Of a stretch of 64,000 nt of DNA, positions 46,029 to 58,100 are shown in pieces. The translations under genes were made by a program, and so were the position numbers. Origin of the DNA: Panicum virgatum (Eukaryota; Streptophyta; Magnoliopsida; Poales; Poaceae). Every line of letters starts with the position of its first letter. Position 1 is the stretch's first letter. The stretch is taken from positions 42,032,470 through 42,096,469 of the forward strand of contig NC_053146.1 of assembly GCF_016808335.1 (NCBI RefSeq), written 5' to 3'. Below the pieces are notes generated by a model that made no database searches, had not been told where the DNA came from, and worked only from the letters and a program-made list of their open reading frames with translations.

Positions 46029-46441
46029 TTATTTGGGGAGCTTCTTCTTTGACTCCTTAGCAATTTTGCCAATGAATTTGGCCTTCACCTTTCCCTTCAC
46101 TTTACTCAAAAGAAAATGGTTATTTTGAAACATTGATGAGTAATTCGTTGGTAAAGTGGGAAGAGGGCGTGATGGTAAGGTGCACTCCCTAGTGTGGTGC
46201 CCGGTGACTTGGCAATGTTGGCAATATGAACCAACTTCCTTGATGAAGCTAGTCTTGATCTCCGGAGATGGAGTAGTGCCTTGATTTGGCTCCGGAAATG
46301 AACCAAGACCTCTCTTGCCATAGTCATGTGCATTGTTGAAGAGAATTTCCTTGTTGATGTATTCTCCTCTTGAGAGCTTCTCCACACTACTCTTGAGGCT
46401 TGCCACTTGATCCATCAATTCCTTTTCCCTAGAAGGCGCAA
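46029..46441 (-). pseudogene. Element C gag, C-terminal part after insertion of D
   Basis: It resumes gag where D's target duplication ends. There is a coiled-coil-like segment (ELMDQVASLKSSVEKLS), then a second zinc knuckle, CQHCQVTGHHTREC, and a Lys-rich tail ending at a stop at 46029. A shift of frame separates it from the protease segment. Two knuckles in one Gag, far apart, are typical of Sireviruses. Confidence 0.82.
46437..46441. repeat. Target site duplication of element D, left copy (CGCAA)
   Basis: CGCAA precedes D's TGTAACACC start and is repeated exactly at 58685-58689. Confidence 0.94.
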
Positions 46442-48528
46442 TGTAACACCCTAATTTAAATTTCAGCATTTATTAATAAATTTAATTGGCTTTATTTAAA
46501 TTTCTAAGGTTTATTGTGTTAGACTTGCATTTAATCTAGCTTTTGTTTCACAAGTAATTAAAAATTTTCTTAGGTTTAACTTTGTTAATGCATTCATGCT
46601 GATGCATTGTTTTAATTGTTTGATTTCATAGGGGTTTGAATTCAAAATTTATTTTGAATTCAAATAGTTGAGCTTGAGTGAGACATAGAATAGAAATAGA
46701 AATAGAAAAGGAAAAACCCAAAGCAAACCCAACCCGCAGCCCACCTCTCTCCCCAGTCCGGCCCGAGCCCAACCCAGCAGCCCAAGCCCTCTCCCTTTCC
46801 GTGGGCCCACTTCGGCCCAGCCCGCACGCCACCCTTCAGCCCGCAAGCGCACCACTTCCCCGCGGCCCAACGCTGTCCCTCACGCGCAGCCCAGCCCGCG
46901 CGCGACATCCCGCACGGACCCGCTCTCACCGCCTGCCACCGGGCCCCGCTCGTCAGGCCCCCTCCCACTCCCGGCCTGCTTCGCGCCGGCCCGCTCGGTC
47001 GCTCGCAAGACCCGCGTCGCTCCTAGGCCCACACGCCAGCGAGCCAGCGCCCCTCTCCTCTCGCTGCAGCCCGGGCCCGCCTGCCAGCTTCTTCTCCCCC
47101 GCAGCGCAACGCCCACGCCTGAATCCCGCCGAGTTCGCCGGGATTCCCTTCCTTGCTCCCACGCCGAGATCCCCGGCCTGCCTCCTTTAAACCGCCCCAA
47201 TCCTCTGCGCCCTCTCCCAATCCAACAGAGCGCCGCCCCACGAACCCTAGCGCCGCCTCCATCCCGCTCTGCTCGCTCCGCCGCGCAGAGCCCTCAGCGC
47301 CGCCGTGGCCACGCCACACCGCTGCGCCACCAACTCCGCAAGACCCCGCAGGAGAACCGCCGTGCACCCGGGGACCTCCCCAAGGTCTTTGCCCCAGAGA
47401 CCAGGCCCCACCTCGCCGGAATTCGCGCGCGAATCGCTCGACGGTGAGTTGCGCCGCTCGCTTGGGTTCACGCCGCCGGCGTCTCCCGTGCCCCGCTGAC
47501 CCCCGGTCTTGCTTCGTAGAGCCGCCACGCGTCGATCCAAGGAATCCAGGCGCCTGGAGGAACCCCGCGCCGCCCGGACCACGAACGCCGCCCCTTCACC
47601 GCCGCCGGTCGAAGTCGCCGGGCCTCTACGCTGCAAGTCCGACCGCCTCGACCCCCTCGGTGAGCTGCGCCCCGACCCCTCTTGCTTCTGCGCTACTTCC
47701 CGTAGCCAAGGCACACCCTGGGCGCCAGAACGCGGCTCGCCGGCGAGAGCCACCGTGCAGAGCCGCCGCCGTCCTTGCTCTCACCGCCACGGACCTCCCA
47801 GAGGCCCGCCAAGGTCCCAGGTGGACTACGCATGACGCGTAGTCCATCCTAGACACTAACCCGCGTCGAATCGAGACCCTGAGCGTCGATTTCGGCTTAC
47901 GCCGGCGATCCCCCGCCGCGGGAGAGGAATCCCGGCGAGTCCCGCCGCCGCCGTCAGTCGCGTTCAACCCTGGCCATCCGATCCGAGATGTACGCCCGTG
48001 ATTAGATCCCAAACCGATCAAATCCCAACCCTCAGATCCGGATCCAACGGCCCAGAACCCTAGATACCGGTTCGGCCTGGCAAACTTGCTAAAGAACCCC
48101 TACCTTTCTTCGTATTCAACCCGCGATCCTATATAGTGTAAAAATATTTACACCGAGGCCCAGATTTTAGCGCTTAGCCCCCTGACCTTTCTAGATTTAG
48201 TACCCGCAGTCCACGCTTGACGTTTTTGCGAGTTAGACCCTGAAGCTTTAGTTTAAATACGTTTAAGCCCTCAGTTTTTGCAGGAAACCCCCTGGAACTT
48301 AGTTTTTCTCGCAGAAAAGCCCCTAGGACTTGTTTTTAGCCTAGAAAATGCGTTTTAGCTCCGTTTTTAGCGTTCTTTATGTCCACGCGATCGTTGTAAC
48401 GCGTAGAACAGTATTAGAGTAGTTTAGTGTGCTGTTTTTATGTATTGATGTACTGTTTCTTAGTTTTTTTTAATGTTTGTTTGTATGCTTATTTTCGTGC
48501 ATTGTTTTGGCCATGTGTTCGTGAGTAG

Positions 48529-48618
48529 ACGTTGATCCATCTGAGGAGCCCCAGTACCAGTACCCGGAGCAGCCGTCTTCCGAGCACTTTGAGCAGCAGC
48601 AGGAGCAGTACGAGGAAG
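48529..48618 (+). other. Exon-like coding segment 1 in element D 5' LTR
   Basis: The 90 nt encode a Gln/Glu/Tyr-rich stretch (EEPQYQYPEQPSSEHFEQ). It is preceded by GTGAGTAG and followed by G|GCAAGT, a GC-type intron donor. The copy in the 3' LTR is at 57238-57327, and E's version at 13644-13736 differs by whole codons. Confidence 0.45.
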
Positions 48619-49670
48619 GCAAGTATAACATGAACAACCTATCATTTTTAAATACATTTTCATACTGCATTTTAATACTGTATGCCTATAAGGACTTTCC
48701 TAGCCACTTTATATCCTTTATATATACCTTTGGGTTGCATTTTGGTTAGTTGTTCTAGGTTGCTGCGCTATAACACACTTTGGTCCTTTTTAATTAATTT
48801 GATTAATGGTTTACTTGAACTTAATCCTGAGAGTGGCCCTCTGTGTGGCTTGAGTGGCTCACGTCTCGTTAAAAGATGGTTTTTGTAGAAACATGGTTTA
48901 GGGGGCCAGCACGGTGCTTACTGCCTGGTTGGCCACTCTCCATAAGGACCGGTTCATAGAGCGACAACCTGGGACAACAGCGCTACCACAAGGCTAGAAT
49001 GGGATAGACTTGGCGTAATAATTAGATCTTTTTGGTTTGGAGTAACTTACCTGCGGGGCAAGAGTAGTAAGCTTCAATGGTCCCTGCTCCTCCGGCTTGG
49101 TCTGTGCTTGGATTGCGCTCCTGTGCTTGTACCCCCGGAGGTGGGCCCCATCGTCGCCGACCTAACTCTCGCGGTTACACCTTACCAACGAGATTCTTTG
49201 TAAAGGCCTCGTAGTGGGTCGCTAGTCATCTCACCTAAGGAAGTGTGATGAACCTCTAGCGTAGCTCACGGCTTGTGGGTAAAGATGTGCAACCTCTGCA
49301 GAGTGTAAAACTGGTATACTAGCCGTGCTCACGGTTATGAGCGGCCCAGATCCTCCTTTTGATTAGTGGAGTTATCTTCTTCCGACGAGGGAGGTGCTTC
49401 TCGGGGTTACCTTGGTGGCTTGGTTTTGGTTTGGTTTCTCAGTAGTCACATGATTAAACTTGATTAATTACTATGTAACTGGGTTAATGGTAATTCATCA
49501 ACTCGTAGTAAATAGCTTTAATAAAATTTTGCCAACACTTAAAAGCTAATGCAGTTGAGTCAGCCAACCTTAGAGCCTCATAGTTTGTGTTATACTTGTT
49601 GAGTACAAGTTGTGTACTCACCCTTGCCTCTTCTCTACTTTTTCCTCTTGGCTACGCTACTGCTGCTCAG

Positions 49671-49726
49671 TTCCTGCCGACACGAGGGAGTTCGTCCAGC
49701 GCTACCAGGACTACGAGGACTTCTAG
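49671..49726 (+). other. Exon-like coding segment 2 in element D 5' LTR
   Basis: It starts after a CTGCTGCTCAG acceptor. In the phase left by segment 1 it reads PADTREFVQRYQDYEDF and stops at TAG 49724-49726. The copy in the 3' LTR is at 58371-58426. The implied intron is 1052 nt with GC-AG ends. Confidence 0.45.
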
Positions 49727-49987
49727 GTGCTTCGTCTCCCAGTCGACGTCCCTGTGGCGCCCTGCTTCAGCTTCGGAGAGCTTTTTCGTATTTTGTACTT
49801 CGCTTCCGCTGTATCAGACATTTATGTCATTATTGTAATAAATAACATTCGTATTTCGATTTATTATGTCTTATTCGTGATATGTGCTGTGATATACTGT
49901 TCATTCTGTTGTATATACGTGTGACTTGATCCTGGCACGTATATGATTGCTCGGTTTATGTTCTTTTATAAACCGGGTGTTACAGAG

Positions 49988-50000
49988 TGGTATCAGAGCC
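49988..50000 (+). other. Primer binding site of element D (tRNA-Met type)
   Basis: TGGTATCAGAGCC lies three bases after the 5' LTR, identical to that of E. Confidence 0.94.
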
Positions 50001-50553
50001 GTATCGACTGTAGGACGAAGCCTAGATAGAACTGGTCGAGTTTTAGGACTTCTTCTCACCAATCCTTGCCTGCTGAAATTATTTCACTATTATACCCCTT
50101 GACTTCTATGACTTTTACCCTTCTTGCCTTGATTTCTCTCTCTGAAGAATAGTTCTCGTAGATTTGGCCTGAATCAGTCATCTGACCACCTTGAGTATAG
50201 CTAGGTGACCTTTTTATAATAACACGATAGCACGTTCTGCGACGCGTTGTGTTAGTCGAGTCGTATGTTAAACTCGGCTAAGTTGTGAAAATTGTCTGCT
50301 TGTTATTATGCTACATGCTTGATTTGGATTTTTGAATGATTGCATAGCTTAGTAGCTTGAATTTGTTTAAAGAAAATCACTCGGATGTTAAAGTTAACTA
50401 ATTAATAAAATGAGTTAGATCGTTGGGGGTAAAACAGTCAACTCTATCCTGTCTACTTTATCATGGCTGAGTCTTTTTCTGCAAAGAGTTATCATATCCA
50501 TCTGAATTTATTCCTGCAATATCCTTACTCGTGAAATCTTTTATTCAAATCAG
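50001..50553 (+). other. Element D 5' untranslated leader
   Basis: Non-coding stretch between primer site and gag ATG, homologous to E's leader at 20143-20696. No gene seen. Confidence 0.7.
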
Positions 50554-53500
50554 ATGGTGAACACCAGGATCACCGGTTCCGGTTCTGGCCAGCAACAGGG
50601 TCAGAACAACCAGAGTACCGGGATCCTGATGCCTCCACCCTTGACTCCGGAGCAGTACTTCCAGCTCCAGATGCAGATGATGGCTACCCTAAACAACACC
50701 GTTCAGGCTCTTCAGCACGCTCACACTCAGCCTCCGCCTCCTCCACCGCCGCAGCCACGCGACAGGCGTGCAGAGTTCCTGAGGGGTCACCCGCCGACGT
50801 TTTCTCACACGTCCGACCCTCTTCAGGCCGACGACTGGCTCCGTGCAGTGGAGCGTCAGCTGGACATCGCCCAGTGCGATGATCGTGAGCGCGTCTTGTA
50901 CGCAGCAGGACAGCTGCGAGGGGCAGCTTTGGACTGGTGGGAGTCCCACCCAGTTCACGACCGCGAGACTCTCACCTGGCTCCAGTTCAGGGAGCGTTTC
51001 CGTAGCCACAACGTCCCCGCGGGCGTTATGAAGATGAAGCAGAAGGAGTTCCTTGCACTGAAGCAGGTAACCTTGAGTATAATCATTCAGCGTTTTCTTT
51101 TGAGCTAATGCCCCCTTGTTCTATCCTTATGAAAACTTGAGTTAATCTTTCGACATCTATCTGTCCTTGTCACTTCAGGGGACTATGTCGGTCACGGAGT
51201 ATCGTGATCGCTTTCTTCAGCTGGCTCGCTACGCCCCTGCCGAGGTTGCGGATGACCGCAAGAAGCAGGAGCACTTCATGGAGGGTCTTGAGGACTACCT
51301 CCAGTACGCGCTGCTCAACCTCCGCTTCGACGACTTCAACCATCTGGTTGACAGTGCGCTCAACACTGAGCGTAAGCACCTGGAGATGGAGGACAAGAAG
51401 AGGAAGGTTGTCCCCGTTGCTTCCGGCAGCAACACTCGTCCTCGACTCCAGCCGCCCCAGCAGTACCAGCAGCAGTACCGGCCTCCTCAGCAGTACCAGC
51501 AGAGGCCACCGCAGCAGTACCCGCCTCGACAGCAGCAGGCAGGTCAGGGCCAGAGGTTACCGGCACCTCCGGCTCGTGCTCCACCGGCACCACAGGCTCC
51601 ACGTCCGGCAGCTCCTACCGGACAGCAGGCTCAGGGACCTCCTCGCACCTGCTTTCACTGCGGCCAGCCGGGGCACTACGCCAATGCTTGCCCCCGGAAG
51701 GCGCAGGCGGGACAGCAGGGGCGCCCAGCTCAGCCCAGGGCGCCAGCACAGGGCAGGGTGAACCACGTGACGGCCGAGTCAGCGGCCGAGGCTCCCAACG
51801 TGGTTATTGGTACGTTCATGGTTAATTCATATCCAGCTACAGTGCTTTTTGATACTGGTGCTACGCATTCCTTCATTACTCAGTCTTTTGTCGAGCATCA
51901 TGGTATTCATACTAGCACATTAAAGAGGTGCCTGTTAGTATCTTCACCGGGAGGACAGTTGAGGTCTCACACTTACTGCCCGAGAGTCAGTGTTTCTTTG
52001 AGGGGAGTAGAGTTCTGTACTGATCTGATGGTGCTAGACACCAAGGGCATTGATGTCATTCTGGGAATGGAGACTCTGGCCAAATGGGGAGTTCGGATAG
52101 ATTGTGCTCAGAGGACAGTCTTGCTATCAACTTCCAGTGGCCAAGAGGTTGTTATCAGTGCAGTAGAGCCTTCTGGATTTCTTCATCAGATGGAGGCTAG
52201 ACCCACGGATGGTATTCGCGTGGTGTCTGAATTCCCGGATGTCTTTCCGGATGATCTGCCAGGTATGCTGCCTGAACGCGCCATTGAGTTTTGTATTGAT
52301 CTCTTGCCTGGCACAACTCCTATTGCAAAGCGGCCCTACCGTATGGCACCTATAGAGCATGAAGAAGTTAAGAAGACTATTGATGAGTTGCTAGCCAAGG
52401 GCTATATCCGTCGCAGCTTCTCTCCTTGGGCTTTTCCATTGTTGCTGGTAGGTAAGAAGGATGGCTCGAAGAGGATGTGTGTGGATTATCGTGAGCTGAA
52501 TGCAGTCACTATCAAGAACAAGCATCCACTGCCCCGTATTGAGGATCTCTTCGATCTACTTCGAGGTGCTCGTATATTCTCGAAGATTGATCTTCGTTCG
52601 GGTTATTTTCAGCTGAGGATCCGTCCTGGGGATATTCCGAAGACGGCATTCACCTGCAAGTACGGGCTATATGAGTATACAGTCATGTCCTTCGGCCTGA
52701 CTAATGCCCCGGCTTACTTCATGCATCTGATGAACATGGTCTTCATGGATTATCTGGATGTTTTCGTGGTGATCTTTATTGATGATATTCTGATCTTCTC
52801 CAAGACAGAGGAAGAGCATGAAGAGCATCTGAGGCTCGTGTTGCAGAGATTGAGAGAGCATCAGCTGTATGCCAAGTTCAGCAAGTGCGAGTTCTAGATT
52901 GACGAGGTTCCATTCCTCGGTCATGTTATCTCTCAGGGAGGCATTGCTGTTGATCCGAGCAAGGTGAAGGATGTGCTCGAGTGGGAGACACCGCATACAG
53001 TGAAGGAAGTCAGGTCTTTCTTGGGCTTAGCTGGATATTATCGGAGGTTCATTGAGAATTTCTCCAAGATCGCGAAGCCTTTGACTTCTTTGCTAGAAAA
53101 GAATGTGGCTTTTGTATGGACTGATGAGCGTCAGATGGCCTTTGATGAGCTGAAGAAAAGGTTGACTACGGCGCCAGTCCTGACTCTGCCAGACCAGACG
53201 AAGAGGTTCACGGTGTATTGTGATGCTTCGAAGGATGGTCTTGGGTGTGTTCTGATGCAGGAGGGCAGAGTGATAGCTTATGCTTCACGGCAGTTACGTC
53301 GGCATGAGCTGAATTACCCTACTCATGATCTTGAGTTAGCCGCAGTTGTGCATGCTCTGAAGATTTGGAGGCATTACTTGTATGGGCAGCGGTGTGATAT
53401 CTACACTGATCACAAGAGCCTCAAGTATATTTTCACGCAGAATGAGCTGAACATGCGGCAGAGAAGATGGCTAGAGTTGGTCAAGGATTATGACCTGGAG

Positions 53501-55114
53501 ATTCACTATCATCCGGGCAAAGCCAATGTTGTAGCAGATGCTCTGAGCAGAAGAAGTTATGTCAACATGGCCGTGGCTTTCCAGATGCCTCCAGAGTTAT
53601 GCGAGGAGTTCGAGCAGTTGAGTCTGGGCTTCTTGCATCATACCTCTAGTGCAGCTTTTGAGGCAGTACCGACTCTAGAGTCAGAGATCAGGCAGCATCA
53701 GAAAGATGATGAGAAGCTGCAGGAGATCCGTGAGTTGCTCAAGAAGGGCAAGGCTCCTTATTTCAGAGAGGATGATCAGGGTACTTTGTGGTACAAGAAC
53801 CGGATCTGTGTTCCAGATGTGAAGGATCTTCGGAAGTTGATTCTGAGTGAGGCCCATGATACAGCTTACTCTATTCATCCGGGCAGCACGAAGATGTACT
53901 ATGATCTGAAGGAACGTTTCTGGTGGTATGGGATGAAGCGTTCAGTGGCAGAGTACGTGGCTATTTGTGACACCTGTCAACGTGTCAAGGCTGAGCATCA
54001 GAGGCCAGCAGGTCTGTTACAGCCTTTGAAGATTCCAGAGTGGAAATGGGAGGAAATCACTATGGATTTCATTGTTGGATTGCCTCGTACTCAGAAAGGG
54101 TACAACTCCATTTGGGTAGTAGTGGATCGATTGACGAAGGTTGCTCACTTCATTCCAGTGAACACTACTTACTCCGGTGCCAGACTTGCAGAGTTGTACA
54201 TCTCTCGGATTGTCTGCTTGCATGGTGTGCCGAAGAAGATTATATCTGACAGAGGGTCTCAGTTCACTTCTCGGTTCTGGGAGCAGCTCCATGATTCGTT
54301 GGATACGAAGCTGCATTTCAGTACGGCTTATCACCCTCAGACAGATGGGCAGACAGAGAGGACCAACCAAGTGTTGGAGGATATGCTGAGAGCTTGTGCT
54401 ATTCAGTATGGTACTAGTTGGGATAAGTGCCTGTCATATGCTGAGTTCTCATATAACAACAGCTATCAGGCCAGTCTGAAAAAGTCCCCCTTTGAGGCAT
54501 TGTATGGCAGAAAGTGCAGGACTCCTCTCTATTGGGATCAGATTGGTGAAAAGCAGCTCTTTGGCCCTGAGATCATAGATGATGCAGAGCAGATGGTTCA
54601 GGCTGTGCGAGAAAATCTGAGGATTGCACAGAGCAGACAGAAGAGCTATGCTGATGGCAAACGGAGGGACCTGACTTTCAGTGTCGGTGATTATGTATAC
54701 CTGAAGGTGTCTCCGATGAGAGGAATCCGCAGATTTAATGTCAAAGGGAAGTTAGCACCTCGTTATGTGGGGCCATTCAAGGTGCTAGAGCGGAAAGGCC
54801 AAATTGCTTATCGCCTGGAGTTACCTCTCAGCCTCTCAGGAGTTCATGATGTCTTCCATATATCTCAGCTGAAGAGGTGTCTGCGAGTACCCGAGGAGCA
54901 GGCACCCCTGGATGGAGTGGATGTCCAGGAAGATCTGACTTATACCGAGCATCCGGTGAAGATTCTGGAGACATCAGAGAGGGTCACTCGGAACAAGCGC
55001 ATCAAGATGTGCAGAGTTCAGTGGAGTCACCACAGTGAAGCTGAGGCTACTTGGGAGCGAGAAGATGAGTTGAAGAAGACGTATCCAGATCTCTTTGCTA
55101 GCCAGCCCAGCTAA
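50554..55114 (+). pseudogene. Element D Gag-Pol (spliced) with one nonsense codon
   Basis: Exons 50554-51066 (171 codons) and 51179-55114 (1311 codons plus stop) have exactly E's coding length. The domains are as in E: zinc knuckle [15 protein letters not shown], protease [11 protein letters not shown] with FIDD, RNase H, integrase with SDRGSQF and GQTERTNQ, and a C-terminal chromodomain. A TAG at 52895-52897 stands where E has TGG (Trp in the KCEFWIDE region of RT), a G-to-A change. The protease-RT segment also reads VGKKDG where E has VDKKDG. Apart from these the frame is open throughout. The nonsense codon would cut RT after its catalytic site, so this copy probably cannot move by itself. 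Confidence 0.92.
51067..51178 (+). other. Intron in gag of element D (112 nt)
   Basis: CAG|GTAACC at the start and CACTTCAG|GGGACT at the end, phase 0. Unspliced RNA would end Gag at residue 184. It is two bases longer than E's intron and, by eye, has about 15 differences from it including indels, far more than the adjoining exons. Confidence 0.75.
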
Positions 55115-55135
55115 ATCTCGGGGACGAGATTTCTT

Positions 55136-55150
55136 TAAGGGGGTAGGGTC
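55136..55150 (+). other. Polypurine tract of element D
   Basis: TAAGGGGGTAGGGTC directly precedes the 3' LTR start TGTAACACC, the same as E's tract. Confidence 0.88.
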
Positions 55151-58100
55151 TGTAACACCCTAATTTAAATTTCAGCATTTATTAATAAATTTAATTGGCT
55201 TTATTTAAATTTCTAAGGTTTATTGTGTTAGACTTGCATTTAATCTAGCTTTTGTTTCACAAGTAATTAAAAATTTTCTTAGGTTTAACTTTGTTAATGC
55301 ATTCATGCTGATGCATTGTTTTAATTGTTTGATTTCATAGGGGTTTGAATTCAAAATTTATTTTGAATTCAAATAGTTGAGCTTGAGTGAGACATAGAAT
55401 AGAAATAGAAATAGAAAAGGAAAAACCCAAAGCAAACCCAACCCGCAGCCCACCTCTCTCCCCAGTCCGGCCCGAGCCCAACCCAGCAGCCCAAGCCCTC
55501 TCCCTTTCCGCGGGCCCACTTCGGCCCAGCCCGCACGCCACCCTTCAGCCCGCGAGCGCACCACTTCCCCGCGGCCCAACGCTCTCCCTCACGCGCAGCC
55601 CAGCCCGCGCGCGACATCCCGCACGGACCCGCTCTCACCGCCTGCCACCGGGCCCCGCTCGTCAGGCCCCCTCCCACTCCCGGCCTGCTTCGCGCCGGCC
55701 CGCTCGGTCGCTCGCAAGACCCGCGTCGCTCCTAGGCCCACACGCCAGCGAGCCAGCGCCCCTCTCCTCTCGCTGCAGCCCGGGCCCGCCTGCCAGCTTC
55801 TTCTCCCCCGCAGCGCAACGCCCGCGCCTGAATCCCGCCGAGTTCGCCGGGATTCCCTTCCTTGCTCCCACGCCGAGATCCCCGGCCTGCCTCCTTTAAA
55901 CCGCCCCAATCCTCTGCGCCCTCTCCCAATCCAACAGAGCGCCGCCCCACGAACCCTAGCGCCGCCTCCATCCCGCTCTGCTCGCTCCGCCGCGCAGAGC
56001 CCTCAGCGTCGCCATGGCCACGCCACACCGCTGCGCCACCAACTCCGCAAGACCCCGCAGGAGAACCGCCGTGCACCCGGGGACCTCCCCAAGGTCTTTG
56101 CCCCAGAGACCAGGCCCCACCTCGCCGGAATTCGCGCGCGAATCGCTCGATGGTGAGTTGCGCCGCTCGCTTGGGTTCACGCCGCCGGCGTCTCCCGTGC
56201 CCCGCTGACCCCCGGTCTTGCTTCGTAGAGCCGCCACGCGTCGATCCAAGGAATCCAGGCGCCTGGAGGAACCCCGCGCCGCCCGGACCACGAACGCCGC
56301 CCCTTCACCACCGCCGGTCGAAGTCGCCGGGCCTCTACGCTGCAAGTCCGACCACCTCGACCCCCTCGGTGAGCTGCGCCCCGACCCCTCTTGCTTCTGC
56401 GCTACTTCCCGTAGCCAAGGCACACCCTGGGCGCCAGAACGCGGCTCGCCGGCGAGAGCCACCGTGCAGAGCCGCCGCCGTCCTTGCTCTCACCGCCACG
56501 GACCTCCCAGAGGCCCGCCAAGGTCCCAGGTGGACTACGCATGACGCGTAGTCCATCCTAGACACTAACCCGCGTCGAATCGAGACCCTGAGCGTCGATT
56601 TCGGCTTACGCCGGCGATCCCCCGCCGCGGGAGAGGAATCCCGGCGAGTCCCGCCGCCGCCGTCAGTCGCGTTCAACCCTGGCCATCCGATCCGAGATGT
56701 ACGCCCGTGATTAGATCCCAAACCGATCAAATCCCAACCCTCAGATCCGGATCCAACGGCCCAGAACCCTAGATACCGGTTCGGCCTGGCAAACTTGCTA
56801 AAGAACCCCTACCTTTCTTCGTATTCAACCCGCGATCCTATATAGTGTAAAAATATTTACACCGAGGCCCAGATTTTAGCGCTTAGCCCCCTGACCTTTC
56901 TAGATTTAGTACCCGCAGTCCACGCTTGACGTTTTTGCGAGTTAGACCCTGAAGCTTTAGTTTAAATACGTTTAAGCCCTCAGTTTTTGCAGGAAACCCC
57001 CTGGAACTTAGTTTTTCTCGCAGAAAAGCCCCTAGGACTTGTTTTTAGCCTAGAAAATGCGTTTTAGCTCCGTTTTTAGCGTTCTTTATGTCCACACGAT
57101 CGTTGTAACGCGTAGAACAGTATTAGAGTAGTTTAGTGTGCTGTTTTTATGTATTGATGTACTGTTTCTTAGTTTTTTTTAATGTTTGTTTGTATGCTTA
57201 TTTTCGTGCATTGTTTTGGCCATGTGTTCGTGAGTAGACGTTGATCCATCTGAGGAGCCCCAGTACCAGTACCCGGAGCAGCCGTCTTCCGAGCACTTTG
57301 AGCAGCAGCAGGAGCAGTACGAGGAAGGCAAGTATAACATGAACAACCTATCATTTTTAAATACATTTTCATACTGCATTTTAATACTGTATGCCTATAA
57401 GGACTTTCCTAGCCACTTTATATATACCTTTGGGTTGCATTTTGGTTAGTTGTTCTAGGTTGCTGCGCTATAACACACTTTGGTCCTTTTTAATTAATTT
57501 GATTAATGGTTTACTTGAACTTAATCCTGAGAGTGGCCCTCTGTGTGGCTTGAGTGGCTCACGTCTCGTTAAAAGATGGTTTTTGTAGAAACATGGTTTA
57601 GGGGGCCAGCACGGTGCTTACTGCCTGGTTGGCCACTCTCCATAAGGACCGGTTCATAGAGCGACAACCTGGGACAACAGCGCTACCACAAGGCTAGAAT
57701 GGGATAGACTTGGCGTAATAATTAGATCTTTTTGGTTTGGAGTAACTTACCTGCGGGGCAAGAGTAGTAAGCTTCAATGGTCCCTGCTCCTCCGGCTTGG
57801 TCTGTGCTTGGATTGCGCTCCTGTGCTTGTACCCCCGGAGGTGGGCCCCATCGTCGCCGACCTAACTCTCGCGGTTACGCCTTACCAACGAGATTCTTTG
57901 TAAAGGCCTCGTAGTGGGTCGCTAGTCATCTCACCTAAGGAAGTGTGATGAACCTCTAGCGTAGCTCACGGCTTGTGGGTAAAGATGTGCAACCTCTGCA
58001 GAGTGTAAAACTGGTATACTAGCCGTGCTCACGGTTATGAGCGGCCCAGATCCTCCTTTTGATTAGTGGAGTTATCTTCTTCCGACGAGGGAGGTGCTTC

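Larger units (their letters stand above)
46442..49984 (+). repeat. Element D 5' LTR
   Basis: From TGTAACACC to GTGTTACA. AT-rich U3, then a TTTAAA box near 47187-47192. A very GC-rich leader follows, with an ACCCTAG box and GGTGAGT- and TTCGTAG-type splice signals (about 47441 to 47519), then diverged cccctgg-type repeats (48240-48350) and exon-like coding pieces at 48529-48618 and 49671-49726. Confidence 0.94.

Noticed and set aside
47153..47842. 229-codon Pro/Arg/Ala-rich frame in the D LTR, repeated at 55862-56551
   Set aside because: It exists because the region is extremely GC-rich. Several frames on both strands are open, the corresponding E leader does not conserve it, and splice-like signals cut through it. 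Treated as leader, not as a gene.
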